Below, in pieces: positions 9,598-18,846 of a DNA stretch of 64,000 nt. The stretch comes from Streptomyces sp. NBC_01463 (GTDB taxonomy: Bacteria > Actinomycetota > Actinomycetes > Streptomycetales > Streptomycetaceae): assembly GCA_036227345.1 (NCBI GenBank), contig CP109468.1, positions 1,860,001 to 1,924,000 of the forward strand. The letters are read 5' to 3'. Position 1 is the first letter of the stretch. Every line of letters starts with the position of its first letter. The notes beneath the pieces are model-generated. The model did no database searches, had not been told where the DNA came from, and worked only from the letters and a program-made list of their open reading frames with translations. The translations under genes were made by a program, and so were the position numbers.

Positions 9598-12500
9598 TCA
9601 CTTCAGACCGAAGGCCCTGATGATCTCCTGGTCCACGGCGAGACCGCCACCGGCCTCCGTGTGCGCCTTGAGCGACACGGCCGTGGCGCCCCTCTCCGGG
9701 GTCTTGAACCGGGCGGTCCACGAACCGGCCGAGTCCTTCTTCAGCTGGACCGCGCTCCAGGACTTCCCGTCGTCGTAGCTGACCGACAGCGAGGCCTTCG
9801 ACGCCTTCACGGCGCCCGCCAGCCACTCCTGCGTGGCGGACGAGAGACCGATCTCGGTCCACTTCCCGGCCTTCACGTCACCGGCCAGGTCGGTGTCGAC
9901 CGCGTAGTCCAGCTGGAGGAGCGGGATATCGGCCTGCGCCGGCCCTTCCGGGTCGAGGGCGCCCGAGACGAAGTTCCACTCGGTGTGCGTCCGGACCGAG
10001 GACTTCCAGGTCTCCGCGTCGCGCGAGGCGTCGAGGACCAGTCGGTACGGAAGCTTCTCGGGTGCGAGGTCCCCCACGTAACCCGCCCGGCCCGGTCCCT
10101 CGTCGATCAGCGTGTCGCCCTGGTAGACGGCGACCGTGCCGGTGTCGTACTCCTTGTCCGGCATGGAGCCGGAGTGACCGGCGCCCGCGTCCGTCCACGG
10201 CGTGAGGTTGTACTGGATGTCGCCGTACGCCGACCGGAACGGGCCCCAGTAGCCGGTGCCCAGACGCGGCCGGCTGACCGGCGCGAACCAGTCCGCCCTG
10301 GTGGTGCTGCCGGCCCGGTAGTCCATGTCGGTGCCGCGCTGCTCCAGCGAGGTGTCCGTACCGGCCTCGTTGTACACCGAGTGGTCCTCGTACCAGAACG
10401 AGTCGCCCGGCAGCGGGTTGACCCACTCGGTGCGGACGGCGGGGTACTTCTCGTACTCGGCGAAGCCGATGCCGAAGCCGTAGTCGGGGATGTCGTAGCG
10501 GTAGCCGCCGCCGAGCCGGGCCCGGTCGCCGTAGAAGGTGTTCTCCACCTTCGCCAGCTGACGGGTGGACGGGGCGAAGGCCAGCGAACGGTCCGGGATG
10601 GTGCCGTCGTGACGGTCGACCAGGTCGTACACGTACCGCGTGAACTTCCGCTCCTCGACGGTCACCTTGCTGCCGCGCCGGGCGGCCCTGACGAGATCCT
10701 CGCCGGCGAGGCGCCGGACGGAGGCGACCGGGATGGGGAGCGTGGTGCCGTAGTCGGCGTAGGACTCCATCAGCACGCCGTCGCCGCTGTTGACGACGAA
10801 CAGCGCCTTGGCGCCGGCGGCGATCGCGGCAGCGGCCCGGTCGGCGGGTGCCACCGTGTCACTGCTGCGGATCACGACCGCCTTGCCCCTGGCGTTCAGG
10901 CCCCGGTAGTCGGCGGTGGCACCGTTGCCCGCGAAGACCGTGTCGAGCCGCTTCCGGCTGTCCTCTGCGACGGGCGAACCGCCCTGCACGGTGACCGGCA
11001 CGTCGCGGCCGTCGGCCGTCAGGTCGACCAGCTTCTCGCCCTGCCGCCAGCGGGTCAGGAAGGAGAAGCTGCCCTGGGTGACCTTCTTCGTGGGACTGGC
11101 CCACAACTGGTCGTACGTCAGCGGGATCTGGTAGGCGTCGCGCTGGACGGTGCCGTCCGGCGCTGTGCGTGCCATGTCGTAGCGCAGCTGACGGGTCTCC
11201 GTCTCCTGCGGCGTCTTCACGGCGACCTTGTGGGCCTCGGAGGCGTCGAGCGACACGGTCTTCGGCCTGTCGAGGATGATCTCCGGTGCGGCCAGGAAGG
11301 CGAGGGCCCTGGAGTCGGCCGTGTCGCCCTTGATGTCGGCGGCGGCCCAGGCGGTGTAGTTGCCCGGGGGCAGCCGCAGGGTGGTGTCGCCGGCCACGCC
11401 GACGACGCCCAGGTTCTCGTCGCCGAGGGCGGCGATGACGACCTGGCCGTCCATCGGCTTCCCGTCACGGCCGCGCAGCTGGAGCTTCAGGTCGTAGAGC
11501 TCCTGCTCCTTGTTCAGCGCGAACCCGGTGTGCGCGACGGTGGCGCCCGAGGCGTCCTTGGCGATCACCTGCCCGGAGAACGTGGTGTTGACCGGGACCT
11601 TCGACGGGTCGAGCGAGAGGACGGCTTCGGCGGTCGAACCGGCCGGCACGGTCAGCTGCTTCGCCGACAGCGTGTACGCGTCCGCGTCGCTGTCCGTCGC
11701 CAGATCCAGCGTCACGTCCTCGGTACCGGTGTTGCGGTACGTGATCGTCCGCTCGGCCACCGGATCGGACGCGCTGTGCGGCCAGTCGTACGAAGCGACC
11801 GCGACGGAGCCCGTGGCCTCGATCTTCGTGTCGATGGCGGCCTTCACGTCGACCCGGCCGGTGCCCTGCTCGTACGGGGTGTAGGCGGGGAGCACCTTCG
11901 ACGAGGTCATCAGCGCGTCCTTGATGCGCTGACCGGACCAGTCGGGGTGACGCTCCTTCAGGATGGCAGCGGCACCCGCGACGTGCGGGGTCGCCATCGA
12001 CGTACCCGACATCGACTGGTACATGCCCTCGATGCCGGGGACCGACTGCGATGCGGCGGCGTTGATGTCGACGCCCGGGGCGGAGAGGTCCGGCTTCAGG
12101 CCGTACGAGCGGGTCAGCGGGCCCATGGAGGAGAAGTCGGCCCGGCCGTCCTGCTTGTCGACGGCGGCGATCGTGAGCGCCTTGTCGGCGGAGCCGGGCG
12201 AGCCGATCGTGCCGGCGCCGTACGCGTTGCCCGCGGCGATCACGAAGAGCGGACCGCCGTCCGCCGAAAGGGCGTCGACGGCCTGGGCCATCGGATCGGA
12301 ACCGTCGTCCGGGATGCTGGAGCCGAGGCTCATGGAGACGACGTCGGCGCCCTCCGCCTTCGCCCACTCCATCGCCTCGATGATGCCCGAGTCCGCGCCG
12401 GAGCCCTCGTCGCTGAGGACCTTGCCGATGATCAGGTCCGCGGCCGGGGCGACGCCCTTGTTGACGCCGTCCGACGCGGCACCGGAGCCCGCGATGGTGG

Positions 12501-13350
12501 ACGCGACGTGCGTGCCGTGGCCGTTCTTGTCGTCGACCTCCTGGCCCGGCACGAAGCTCCTGGACTCCAGGACGCGGTCCTTGACGTCCGGGTGGTCGGC
12601 GTCGATGCCGGTGTCCAGGACGGCGACCTTGGTGCCCTTGCCGTCGAAGCCGTCGGCCCAGGCCTGCGGGGCGTTGATCTGCGGGACGGAGTCCTTGAGC
12701 GCCGCCTCGACCCGGCCGTCGAGCCACAGCTTCGCGATGCCGTCGTCCAGCGAACGGGCGGCGGGCGTCTTCGCGATGTCGTCCCAGAACGCCCGCGCGG
12801 TGTCCTTGTCCGCCTTCAGCGCCACGCCGTGGATGGACTCCAGCGCGCGGACGGTCCGGCTGCCGCGCGGGGCCGCGGGCAGCGAACGGGCCTTGCCCGC
12901 CGGATAGGTGGCGATCAGCGGGATGCCGGCGGACTTCGCGTCGTCGTACCCCATCTTCGCGAGCGCGGAGATGTTGAACAGGCGGCGGTCCAGCCTGCCG
13001 GCGGCGATCAGGCTGCCGGCCTCGTCGGGCAGGACGTAGATGTCGTCCCCGGCCTGCTGGACGTGGACCCCGCCCGTCGCACCGTCGGGGCGGTCCACCG
13101 TGACGGTGTCCTGGTTGCCGGCGCCGTCGGCGTAGTGGACCACGTCCCCGGTGACCAGGGTGATGTCGTACTGGTGGACCGGATTGCTCCGGCCCCCGGC
13201 CGGGGCGGGCCCCTCGGCGGCGGTGGCGGAACCCGTGACGGGCAGCAGCGCGCCGCTCACCAGGGCGACGGAGGTCGCTATGAGGAGGGCTCGGCGCCGC
13301 GCGCGGGCGGGTCTCGCCCGGCGTGCGGCGGTGGAGGGTGTGGATGTCAT
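9598..13350 (-). CDS. Secreted S8 family serine peptidase (large subtilisin, paralogue 1)
   Basis: 1250 aa. Basic N terminus, hydrophobic core and AATAAEG-like cleavage region form a signal peptide of about 45 residues; a propeptide follows to about residue 225. The subtilisin triad is Asp246 (VLDTGID), His278 (NGHGTHVA) and Ser451 (GTSMATPHVAG), with oxyanion Asn375 (AAGNAYG). The roughly 750-residue C-terminal part contains a PA-like domain (about 815-905, ARGKAVVIR...AGAKALFVVNSGDG) and beta-rich repeats. It is an extracellular protease, close in layout to the gene at 43521-47288. Divergently placed from nothing obvious; its own terminator lies downstream. No strong ribosome-binding site precedes ATG 13350, so the start is less certain than the frame. 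Confidence 0.93.
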   Translation of the reverse strand: MTSTPSTAARRARPARARRRALLIATSVALVSGALLPVTGSATAAEGPAPAGGRSNPVHQYDITLVTGDVVHYADGAGNQDTVTVDRPDGATGGVHVQQAGDDIYVLPDEAGSLIAAGRLDRRLFNISALAKMGYDDAKSAGIPLIATYPAGKARSLPAAPRGSRTVRALESIHGVALKADKDTARAFWDDIAKTPAARSLDDGIAKLWLDGRVEAALKDSVPQINAPQAWADGFDGKGTKVAVLDTGIDADHPDVKDRVLESRSFVPGQEVDDKNGHGTHVASTIAGSGAASDGVNKGVAPAADLIIGKVLSDEGSGADSGIIEAMEWAKAEGADVVSMSLGSSIPDDGSDPMAQAVDALSADGGPLFVIAAGNAYGAGTIGSPGSADKALTIAAVDKQDGRADFSSMGPLTRSYGLKPDLSAPGVDINAAASQSVPGIEGMYQSMSGTSMATPHVAGAAAILKERHPDWSGQRIKDALMTSSKVLPAYTPYEQGTGRVDVKAAIDTKIEATGSVAVASYDWPHSASDPVAERTITYRNTGTEDVTLDLATDSDADAYTLSAKQLTVPAGSTAEAVLSLDPSKVPVNTTFSGQVIAKDASGATVAHTGFALNKEQELYDLKLQLRGRDGKPMDGQVVIAALGDENLGVVGVAGDTTLRLPPGNYTAWAAADIKGDTADSRALAFLAAPEIILDRPKTVSLDASEAHKVAVKTPQETETRQLRYDMARTAPDGTVQRDAYQIPLTYDQLWASPTKKVTQGSFSFLTRWRQGEKLVDLTADGRDVPVTVQGGSPVAEDSRKRLDTVFAGNGATADYRGLNARGKAVVIRSSDTVAPADRAAAAIAAGAKALFVVNSGDGVLMESYADYGTTLPIPVASVRRLAGEDLVRAARRGSKVTVEERKFTRYVYDLVDRHDGTIPDRSLAFAPSTRQLAKVENTFYGDRARLGGGYRYDIPDYGFGIGFAEYEKYPAVRTEWVNPLPGDSFWYEDHSVYNEAGTDTSLEQRGTDMDYRAGSTTRADWFAPVSRPRLGTGYWGPFRSAYGDIQYNLTPWTDAGAGHSGSMPDKEYDTGTVAVYQGDTLIDEGPGRAGYVGDLAPEKLPYRLVLDASRDAETWKSSVRTHTEWNFVSGALDPEGPAQADIPLLQLDYAVDTDLAGDVKAGKWTEIGLSSATQEWLAGAVKASKASLSVSYDDGKSWSAVQLKKDSAGSWTARFKTPERGATAVSLKAHTEAGGGLAVDQEIIRAFGLK

Positions 13351-13361
13351 GCAGCTGATCT

Positions 13362-13380
13362 ACCGGTTAACGCACCGGTT
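13362..13380. repeat. Direct repeat of ACCGGTT just upstream of the S8 peptidase
   Basis: Two ACCGGTT copies (13362-13368 and 13374-13380) with 12-bp periodicity, 12-30 bp before the start codon. ACCGGT is itself palindromic. The position would suit an operator overlapping the leader; the cognate regulator is unknown. Confidence 0.35.
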
Positions 13381-13469
13381 CGTCATGGACTATCGGTGGC
13401 GGAAAGCCGCCGCGGCGGAGAACCGCCGTCTGATCAGGGCGGATGACGTCCTGCGCCACAGCGCCCGGG

Positions 13470-13531
13470 GGCGGGGAAAGGGCGGTCCCGCACCCTCTTG
13501 TCGGAGGGTGCGGGACCGCCCTTTCCCCGCC
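13470..13531. terminator. Very strong terminator hairpin after xdhC-like gene
   Basis: Perfect 28-bp inverted repeat (13470-13497 and 13504-13531) with a 6-nt loop, directly downstream of the minus-strand gene ending at 13550. It insulates the peptidase from the purine operon. Confidence 0.85.
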
Positions 13532-13549
13532 GGAGCCCGCGGCCCCGGT

Positions 13550-14701
13550 TCAGGCCACGGAGCCGATCCGCCCGGCCGGTTCCAGGGCGCGGCTGGGGTG
13601 GATCGGGGTGTGTGCGCCGGTCAGCGGGACCCCGCTGCCGCCGCGTCGGTCGGCGACTATCTCGGCGGCGATCGACAGGGCCGTCTCCTCGGGGGTACGG
13701 GCTCCGAGGTCGAGGCCGATCGGCGAGTGCAGCCTGGCCAGTTCGAGTTCGGTGACGCCGGCTTCGCGCAGCCGGTCGTTGCGCTCCAGGTGCGTGCGGC
13801 GCGAGCCCATCGCGCCGACGTAGGCGACGGGCAGCTTCAGCGCCGCCTCCAGCAGGGGGACGTCGAACTTGGCGTCGTGCGTGAGGACGCACAGGACGCT
13901 GCGGGCGTCGACCTCGGCCCCGGCCAGGTAGCGGTGCGGCCAGTCGACGACGAGTTCGTCGGCTTCCGGGAACCGCGTCCTCGTGGCGAAGACGGGCCGG
14001 GCGTCGCACACCGTGACGTGGTAGCCGAGGAACTTCCCGGCCCGTACCAGCGCGGCGGCGAAGTCGATGGCCCCGAACACGATCATCCGGGGCGGCGGGA
14101 CGCTGGACTCGACGAGCAGGGTGAGCGGCTGTCCGCACTGCGAGCCGTCCGCGCCGATGGTGAGGGTGCCGGTGCGGCCCGCGTCGAGCATCGCGCGGGT
14201 CTCGGCCGCCGCGGTGCGGTCCAGCTCCGGGTGCCCGCCGAGCCCGCCCTCGTGACTGCCGTCGGGACGGACCAGCAGGGGCCGGCCGAGGAGGTCGGCG
14301 GGACCCTCCGTGATCCGGGCGACCGCCGCCGCCTCCCCCCGCGCCGCGGCGGCGAGCGCGGCGGCGAACACCGGGCGGGCGGGGTCGTCCGCCCGGACCG
14401 GCGTCACCAGGATGTCGATGACGCCGCCGCAGGTGAGACCGACCGCGAAGGCCGTCTCGTCGCTGTAGCCGAACCGCTCCCGTACGGTCGTGCCGTCTTC
14501 GAGGGCCTGTTGGCACAGCTCGTACACCGCGCCCTCCACACACCCGCCGGAGACCGAGCCGATCGCCGTTCCGTCACGGTCGACGGCCAGCGCGGCACCC
14601 GGCTGCCGGGGCGCGCTGCCGCCGACGGCGACGACGGTGGCCACGGCGAAGTCGCGTCCCTGCCCGGCCCATCGGTCGAGCTCCTCGGCGATGTCCAGCA
14701 T
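13550..14701 (-). CDS. XdhC/CoxI family molybdenum-hydroxylase maturation protein
   Basis: 383 aa. N-terminal XdhC_CoxI domain with VVAVGGSAPRQPGAALAVDRDGTAIGSVSGGCVEGAV; C-terminal Rossmann-like XdhC domain with FLGYHVTVCDARPVFAT and AYVGAMGSRRTHLERNDRL. Family members bind and sulfurate molybdenum cofactor for xanthine dehydrogenase. Start 14701 has GGAG six bases upstream. It lies 38 bp after the purine permease and close to the dehydrogenase subunits, matching that role. Confidence 0.88.
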   Translation of the reverse strand: MLDIAEELDRWAGQGRDFAVATVVAVGGSAPRQPGAALAVDRDGTAIGSVSGGCVEGAVYELCQQALEDGTTVRERFGYSDETAFAVGLTCGGVIDILVTPVRADDPARPVFAAALAAAARGEAAAVARITEGPADLLGRPLLVRPDGSHEGGLGGHPELDRTAAAETRAMLDAGRTGTLTIGADGSQCGQPLTLLVESSVPPPRMIVFGAIDFAAALVRAGKFLGYHVTVCDARPVFATRTRFPEADELVVDWPHRYLAGAEVDARSVLCVLTHDAKFDVPLLEAALKLPVAYVGAMGSRRTHLERNDRLREAGVTELELARLHSPIGLDLGARTPEETALSIAAEIVADRRGGSGVPLTGAHTPIHPSRALEPAGRIGSVA

Positions 14702-14739
14702 CTCGGTCTCCTTGACGGATGTGTGTGGAGGGGTGTGCG

Positions 14740-16197
14740 TCAGCTGACGCCCAGCCAGCTCTCGATCGGGTGGAGGGCGAAGTAGACGACGAAGATCACC
14801 GTCAGCCCCCACATGAAGGCCCCGACCTCGCGGGCCCGGCCCTGGGCGACCTTGATCGCGACCCAGGAGATGACACCTGCCGCCACACCGGTGGTGATGG
14901 TGTAGGTGAACGGCATCAGGACCACGGTCAGGAAGACCGGGATGGCGACCGCGCGGTCGCTCCAGTCCACGTGCCGGGCGTTCTGCATCATCATGGCGCC
15001 GATGACGACCAGGGCGGCGGAGGCCACCTCGGCCGGCACGATCGCCGTGAGCGGGGTGAAGAAGAGACAGGCGGCGAAGAAGAGCCCGGTGACGACGGAG
15101 GCGAGCCCGGTACGGGCCCCCTCCCCGACGCCGGTCGCGGACTCGACGAAGACCGTCTGGCCGGAGCCGCCGGCGACACCGCCGATCGCACCGCCCGCGC
15201 CGTCGATGAACAGCGCCTTGGACAGGCCGGGCATGCGGCCCTTGTCGTCGGCCAGCTTGGCCTCCGTACCGACACCGATGATGGTGGCCATCGCGTCGAA
15301 GAAGCCGGCCAGCACCAGGGTGAAGACGATGAAGCCGACGGTCATCGCGCCGACGTCGCCCCAGCCGCCGAACTCGACGTCCCCGAAGAGCGAGAAGTCG
15401 GGTGACGAGACCGCCGAGCCGCTGAGCTCGGGCGGGCCGCTGCTCCAGATCTTCGGGTCGACGTCGGCGACCTTGTTGATCACCACGGCGACGACGGTGC
15501 CGACCACGATGCCGATGAGGATCGCGCCGGGGATGTTGCGGGCCTGCAGCATGAAGATCAGCAGCAGGGTCACCGCGAAGACGAGAACGGGCCAGCCGGC
15601 CAGCTCACCGGTGGGGCCGAGGGACACCGGAGTGGCGGTACCCTTCCCCACGAACCCGGCCTTGTAGAGGCCGATCAGGGCGATGAAGAGCCCGATGCCC
15701 ATGGTGATGCCGTGCTTCAGCGGGAGCGGGATCGCGTTCATGATCAGCTCACGCAGACCGGTGACCACCAGGAGGCAGATCACCAGGCCGTACATCACGC
15801 ACATGCCCATGGCCTGCGGCCAGGACATCTCCGGGGCGACCTGTGAGGACAGGACGCCGGAGACGCTGAGTCCCGCGGCGAGCGCGAGGGGGACCTTGCC
15901 GACGAATCCCATCAGCAGGGTGGTCGCCGCGGCCGCGAGCGCGGTGGCGGTGATCAGCCCGGGCTGGCTGAGGAGGTTGCCGTCGACGTCCTTGCCGCCG
16001 AGGATCAGCGGGTTGAGCAGGAGGATGTACGCCATGGCCATGAAGGTCGTGACGCCGCCGCGCACTTCGGTCGCGACGGTGGATCCGCGCTCGGATATGT
16101 GAAAGTACCGGTCGAGCCAAGATCTTCCGGCGGGGACGCGTGAGCCGGGGCCCGCGTCCTCCGCGCCGGTCTTCGGTTCCACTGACTGCTGGGTCAT
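14740..16197 (-). CDS. NCS2/AzgA-like purine permease
   Basis: 485 aa with about twelve transmembrane segments. RYFHISERGSTVATEVRGGVTTFMAMAYILLLNP is the standard N terminus of the AzgA/PbuG group (adenine, guanine, hypoxanthine), and GGSGQTVFVESATGVGEGARTGLASV is the conserved NCS2 motif. It probably imports purine bases for the adjoining xanthine dehydrogenase. A hairpin at 16380-16440 separates it from the upstream dehydrogenase genes, so it likely has its own promoter in the 16198-16379 gap and is cotranscribed with the XdhC gene. Confidence 0.88.
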   Translation of the reverse strand: MTQQSVEPKTGAEDAGPGSRVPAGRSWLDRYFHISERGSTVATEVRGGVTTFMAMAYILLLNPLILGGKDVDGNLLSQPGLITATALAAAATTLLMGFVGKVPLALAAGLSVSGVLSSQVAPEMSWPQAMGMCVMYGLVICLLVVTGLRELIMNAIPLPLKHGITMGIGLFIALIGLYKAGFVGKGTATPVSLGPTGELAGWPVLVFAVTLLLIFMLQARNIPGAILIGIVVGTVVAVVINKVADVDPKIWSSGPPELSGSAVSSPDFSLFGDVEFGGWGDVGAMTVGFIVFTLVLAGFFDAMATIIGVGTEAKLADDKGRMPGLSKALFIDGAGGAIGGVAGGSGQTVFVESATGVGEGARTGLASVVTGLFFAACLFFTPLTAIVPAEVASAALVVIGAMMMQNARHVDWSDRAVAIPVFLTVVLMPFTYTITTGVAAGVISWVAIKVAQGRAREVGAFMWGLTVIFVVYFALHPIESWLGVS

Positions 16198-16303
16198 GAT
16201 GCCTGACTCCCAAGGTTCACAGGGGCACCCGCGATGGAGAATCGAAATGCGGGATTTGGGATGACTGCGCTGGCGGCACGACCCGGGGGACGGCCCGAGA
16301 CGA

Positions 16304-16351
16304 ACTGTTCATGCGGAGTGGAGAGAACGGGTACTGCGGTGGGACTGTTCA
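16304..16351. promoter_or_regulatory. Paired ACTGTTCA repeats upstream of purine permease
   Basis: ACTGTTCA at 16304-16311 and again at 16344-16351, start-to-start 40 bp (about four helical turns), 100-155 bp before the permease start. A similar pair precedes the dehydrogenase operon. Candidate operator for a purine regulator such as the PucR protein at 20594; inference only. Confidence 0.35.
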
Positions 16352-16379
16352 AGGGCCGCGAGCGGTGCGGAACTTGGGT

Positions 16380-16440
16380 TCTCCGGGCGGTGCGGGCGGA
16401 GGAAGTGTGACGTTCCCTGGAGGCGCGCACCGCCCGGAGA
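16380..16440 (-). terminator. Terminator hairpin after xanthine dehydrogenase genes
   Basis: 15-bp perfect stem (16380-16394 and 16426-16440) with a long loop, directly after the stop of the molybdopterin subunit. Confidence 0.6.
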
Positions 16441-16458
16441 GCTGTGGAGGAGCTCCGG

Positions 16459-18843
16459 TCAGGTGCCGGTGAGGTGCTCGGGTCGTACCGGCGTCCTGTT
16501 GAGCTCCAGTCCCGTCGCGTTCCGGATCGCCGCGAGGACGGCCGGGGTGGACGACAGGGTGGGGGCCTCGCCGATGCCACGGAGCCCGTACGGGGCGTGT
16601 TCGTCGGCGAGTTCGAGCACGTCGACCGGGATGGTCGGGGTGTCGAGGATGGTGGGCAGCAGGTAGTCCGTGAAGGACGGGTTGCGCACCTTCGCGGTCT
16701 TCGGGTCGACGATGATCTCCTCCATCACGGCGACGCCCATGCCCTGGAGGGTGCCGCCCTGGATCTGGCCGAGGACGGAGAGCGGGTTGAGCGCCTTCCC
16801 GACGTCCTGGGCGCAGGCCAGTTCGATGACCTTGACCAGGCCGAGTTCGGTGTCGACCTCGACGACCGCGCGGTGCGCGGCGAAGGAGTACTGGACGTGG
16901 CCGTTGCCCTGTCCGGTGCGCAGGTCGAAGGCCTCGGTGGGCCGGTGGCGCCACTCCAGCTCGACGTCGACCGCCTCCTCCTCCAGTACGTCGACCAGAT
17001 CGGCCAGCACCTCGCCGCCGTCGGTGACGACCTTGCCGCCCTCCAGGAGGAGTTCGGCGGTGGCCCAGGCGGGGTGGTACGTACCGAACTTGCGGCGGCC
17101 GATCTCCAGGACCTGTTCCCGGACGGCCTCGCAGGAGTTCTTCACGGCGCCGCCGGTGACGTACGTCTGCCGGGAGGCCGAGGTGGAGCCCGCCGAGCCG
17201 ACGCGGGTGTCGGCCGGGTGGATGGTGACCTGGGAGACGCCGAGTTCGGTCCGGGCGATCTGGGCGTGCACGGTGACGCCGCCCTGGCCGACCTCCGCCA
17301 TCGCGGTGTGCACGGTCGCGACGGGTTCGCCGCCGATGACCTCCATGCGCACCCGGGCGGTGGAGTAGTCGTCGAAGCCCTCGGAGAAGCCGACGTTCTT
17401 CAGCCCGACCGCGTAGCCGACACCGCGCACGACGCCCTCGCCGTGGGTGGTGTTGGAGAGTCCGCCGGGCAGCGCGCGGACGTCGGCGTGCTCGCCGGCG
17501 GTCTCCCACTGGCGCTCGGGCGGCAGCGGCCTGGCCTTGACCCGGCGCAGCAGCTCGGCGACCGGGGCGGGCGAGTCGACCACCTGGCCGGTCGGCAGCA
17601 GGGTGCCCTGCTCCATGGCGTTGAGCTGCCTGAACTCGACGGGGTCCATGCCGAGTTCGGCGGCGACCTTGTCCATCTGCGCCTCGTAGGCGAAGCAGGC
17701 CTGGACGGCGCCGAAGCCACGCATCGCCCCGCACGGCGGGTTGTTGGTGTAGAGCGCGAGCGCCTCGATGTCGACGTCCTCGATGACGTACGGGCCGACC
17801 GCCAGCGAGGAGGCGTTGCCGACGACGGCCGGGGAGGCGGAGGCGTAGGCCCCGCCGTCCAGCACGATGCGGCACTTCATGTGGGTGAGCTTGCCGTCAC
17901 GGGTGGCGCCGTGCTCGTACCAGAGCTTGGCGGGGTGGCGGTGGACGTGCCCGAAGAAGGACTCGAAACGGTTGTAGACGATCTTGACCGGCTTGCCGGT
18001 GCGCAGCGCCAGCAGGCAGGCGTGGATCTGCATCGACAGGTCCTCGCGGCCGCCGAAGGCACCGCCGACGCCGGAGAGCGTCATGCGGACCTTGTCCTCG
18101 GGCAGGCCGAGGACGGGGGCGATCTGGCGGAGGTCGGAGTGCAGCCACTGGGTGGCGACGTACAGGTCGACGCCGCCGTCCTCGGAGGGCACGGCGAGAC
18201 CGGACTCGGGGCCGAGGAAGGCCTGGTCCTGCATGCCGAAGACGTACTCGCCGCTGACCACGACGTCGGCGCGGGCCTTCGCGGCCTCCGCGTCGCCGCG
18301 GACGATCGGCTGCCGGTGCACGATGTTGGGGTGCGGCACCTCGCCGGCGTGGTGGTCGTCGCGGCCCTCGTGGAGGACGATCGCGTCGGGGGCGGTCGCG
18401 GAGGCCTCGTCGGTGATGACCGGGAGCTCGCGGTAGTCGATCCTGATCTTCGCCGCGGCCCGGCGGGCCGTCTCCGGGTGGTCGGCGGCGACGATCGCCA
18501 CCGGCTCGCCGTGGTGGCGGACCCTGCCGTTGGCGAGGACGGGGGTGTCCTGGTACTCCAGGCCGTAGTTCTTCACCGCGGTCGGCAGGTCGTCGTAGGT
18601 GAGCACGGCGTAGACGCCCGAGGTGGCGAGCGCCTCGGAGGTGTCGATCGAGGCGATCTCGGCGTGCGCGACGGTGGAGCGCAGGGTGTGGCCCCAGAGC
18701 ATGTCCTCGTGCCACATGTCCGAGGAGTACGCGAACTCGCCGGTGACCTTCAGGATTCCGTCCGGGCGCAGCGTGGACTCGCCGATGCCGCCCTTGGTGC
18801 GGGTGCCCTGGTTGATATTGGTGGGGGAACCGGTAACGCCCAT
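16459..18843 (-). CDS. Xanthine dehydrogenase molybdopterin-binding subunit
   Basis: 794 aa, normal length for the large subunit. Ald_Xan_dh domains carry GGAFGGRED, RFESFFGHVHRHPAKLWYEHGA, PPCGAMRGFGAVQACFAYE and the catalytic glutamate motif LRGIGEAP near the C terminus. It oxidises hypoxanthine and xanthine to urate with the FAD and 2Fe-2S partners encoded immediately upstream (3-bp spacing). Gene order is FAD, 2Fe-2S, molybdopterin. The ATG at 18843 lacks a clear ribosome-binding site, consistent with coupling to the previous gene. Confidence 0.93.
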   Translation of the reverse strand: MGVTGSPTNINQGTRTKGGIGESTLRPDGILKVTGEFAYSSDMWHEDMLWGHTLRSTVAHAEIASIDTSEALATSGVYAVLTYDDLPTAVKNYGLEYQDTPVLANGRVRHHGEPVAIVAADHPETARRAAAKIRIDYRELPVITDEASATAPDAIVLHEGRDDHHAGEVPHPNIVHRQPIVRGDAEAAKARADVVVSGEYVFGMQDQAFLGPESGLAVPSEDGGVDLYVATQWLHSDLRQIAPVLGLPEDKVRMTLSGVGGAFGGREDLSMQIHACLLALRTGKPVKIVYNRFESFFGHVHRHPAKLWYEHGATRDGKLTHMKCRIVLDGGAYASASPAVVGNASSLAVGPYVIEDVDIEALALYTNNPPCGAMRGFGAVQACFAYEAQMDKVAAELGMDPVEFRQLNAMEQGTLLPTGQVVDSPAPVAELLRRVKARPLPPERQWETAGEHADVRALPGGLSNTTHGEGVVRGVGYAVGLKNVGFSEGFDDYSTARVRMEVIGGEPVATVHTAMAEVGQGGVTVHAQIARTELGVSQVTIHPADTRVGSAGSTSASRQTYVTGGAVKNSCEAVREQVLEIGRRKFGTYHPAWATAELLLEGGKVVTDGGEVLADLVDVLEEEAVDVELEWRHRPTEAFDLRTGQGNGHVQYSFAAHRAVVEVDTELGLVKVIELACAQDVGKALNPLSVLGQIQGGTLQGMGVAVMEEIIVDPKTAKVRNPSFTDYLLPTILDTPTIPVDVLELADEHAPYGLRGIGEAPTLSSTPAVLAAIRNATGLELNRTPVRPEHLTGT

Positions 18844-18846
18844 CGT

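Noticed and set aside
9661..13446. 1261-codon open frame antisense to the first S8 peptidase, and 43188-47513 antisense to the second
   Set aside because: Translations are Arg/Gly/Val low-complexity without domains, as expected for the opposite strand of high-GC genes.
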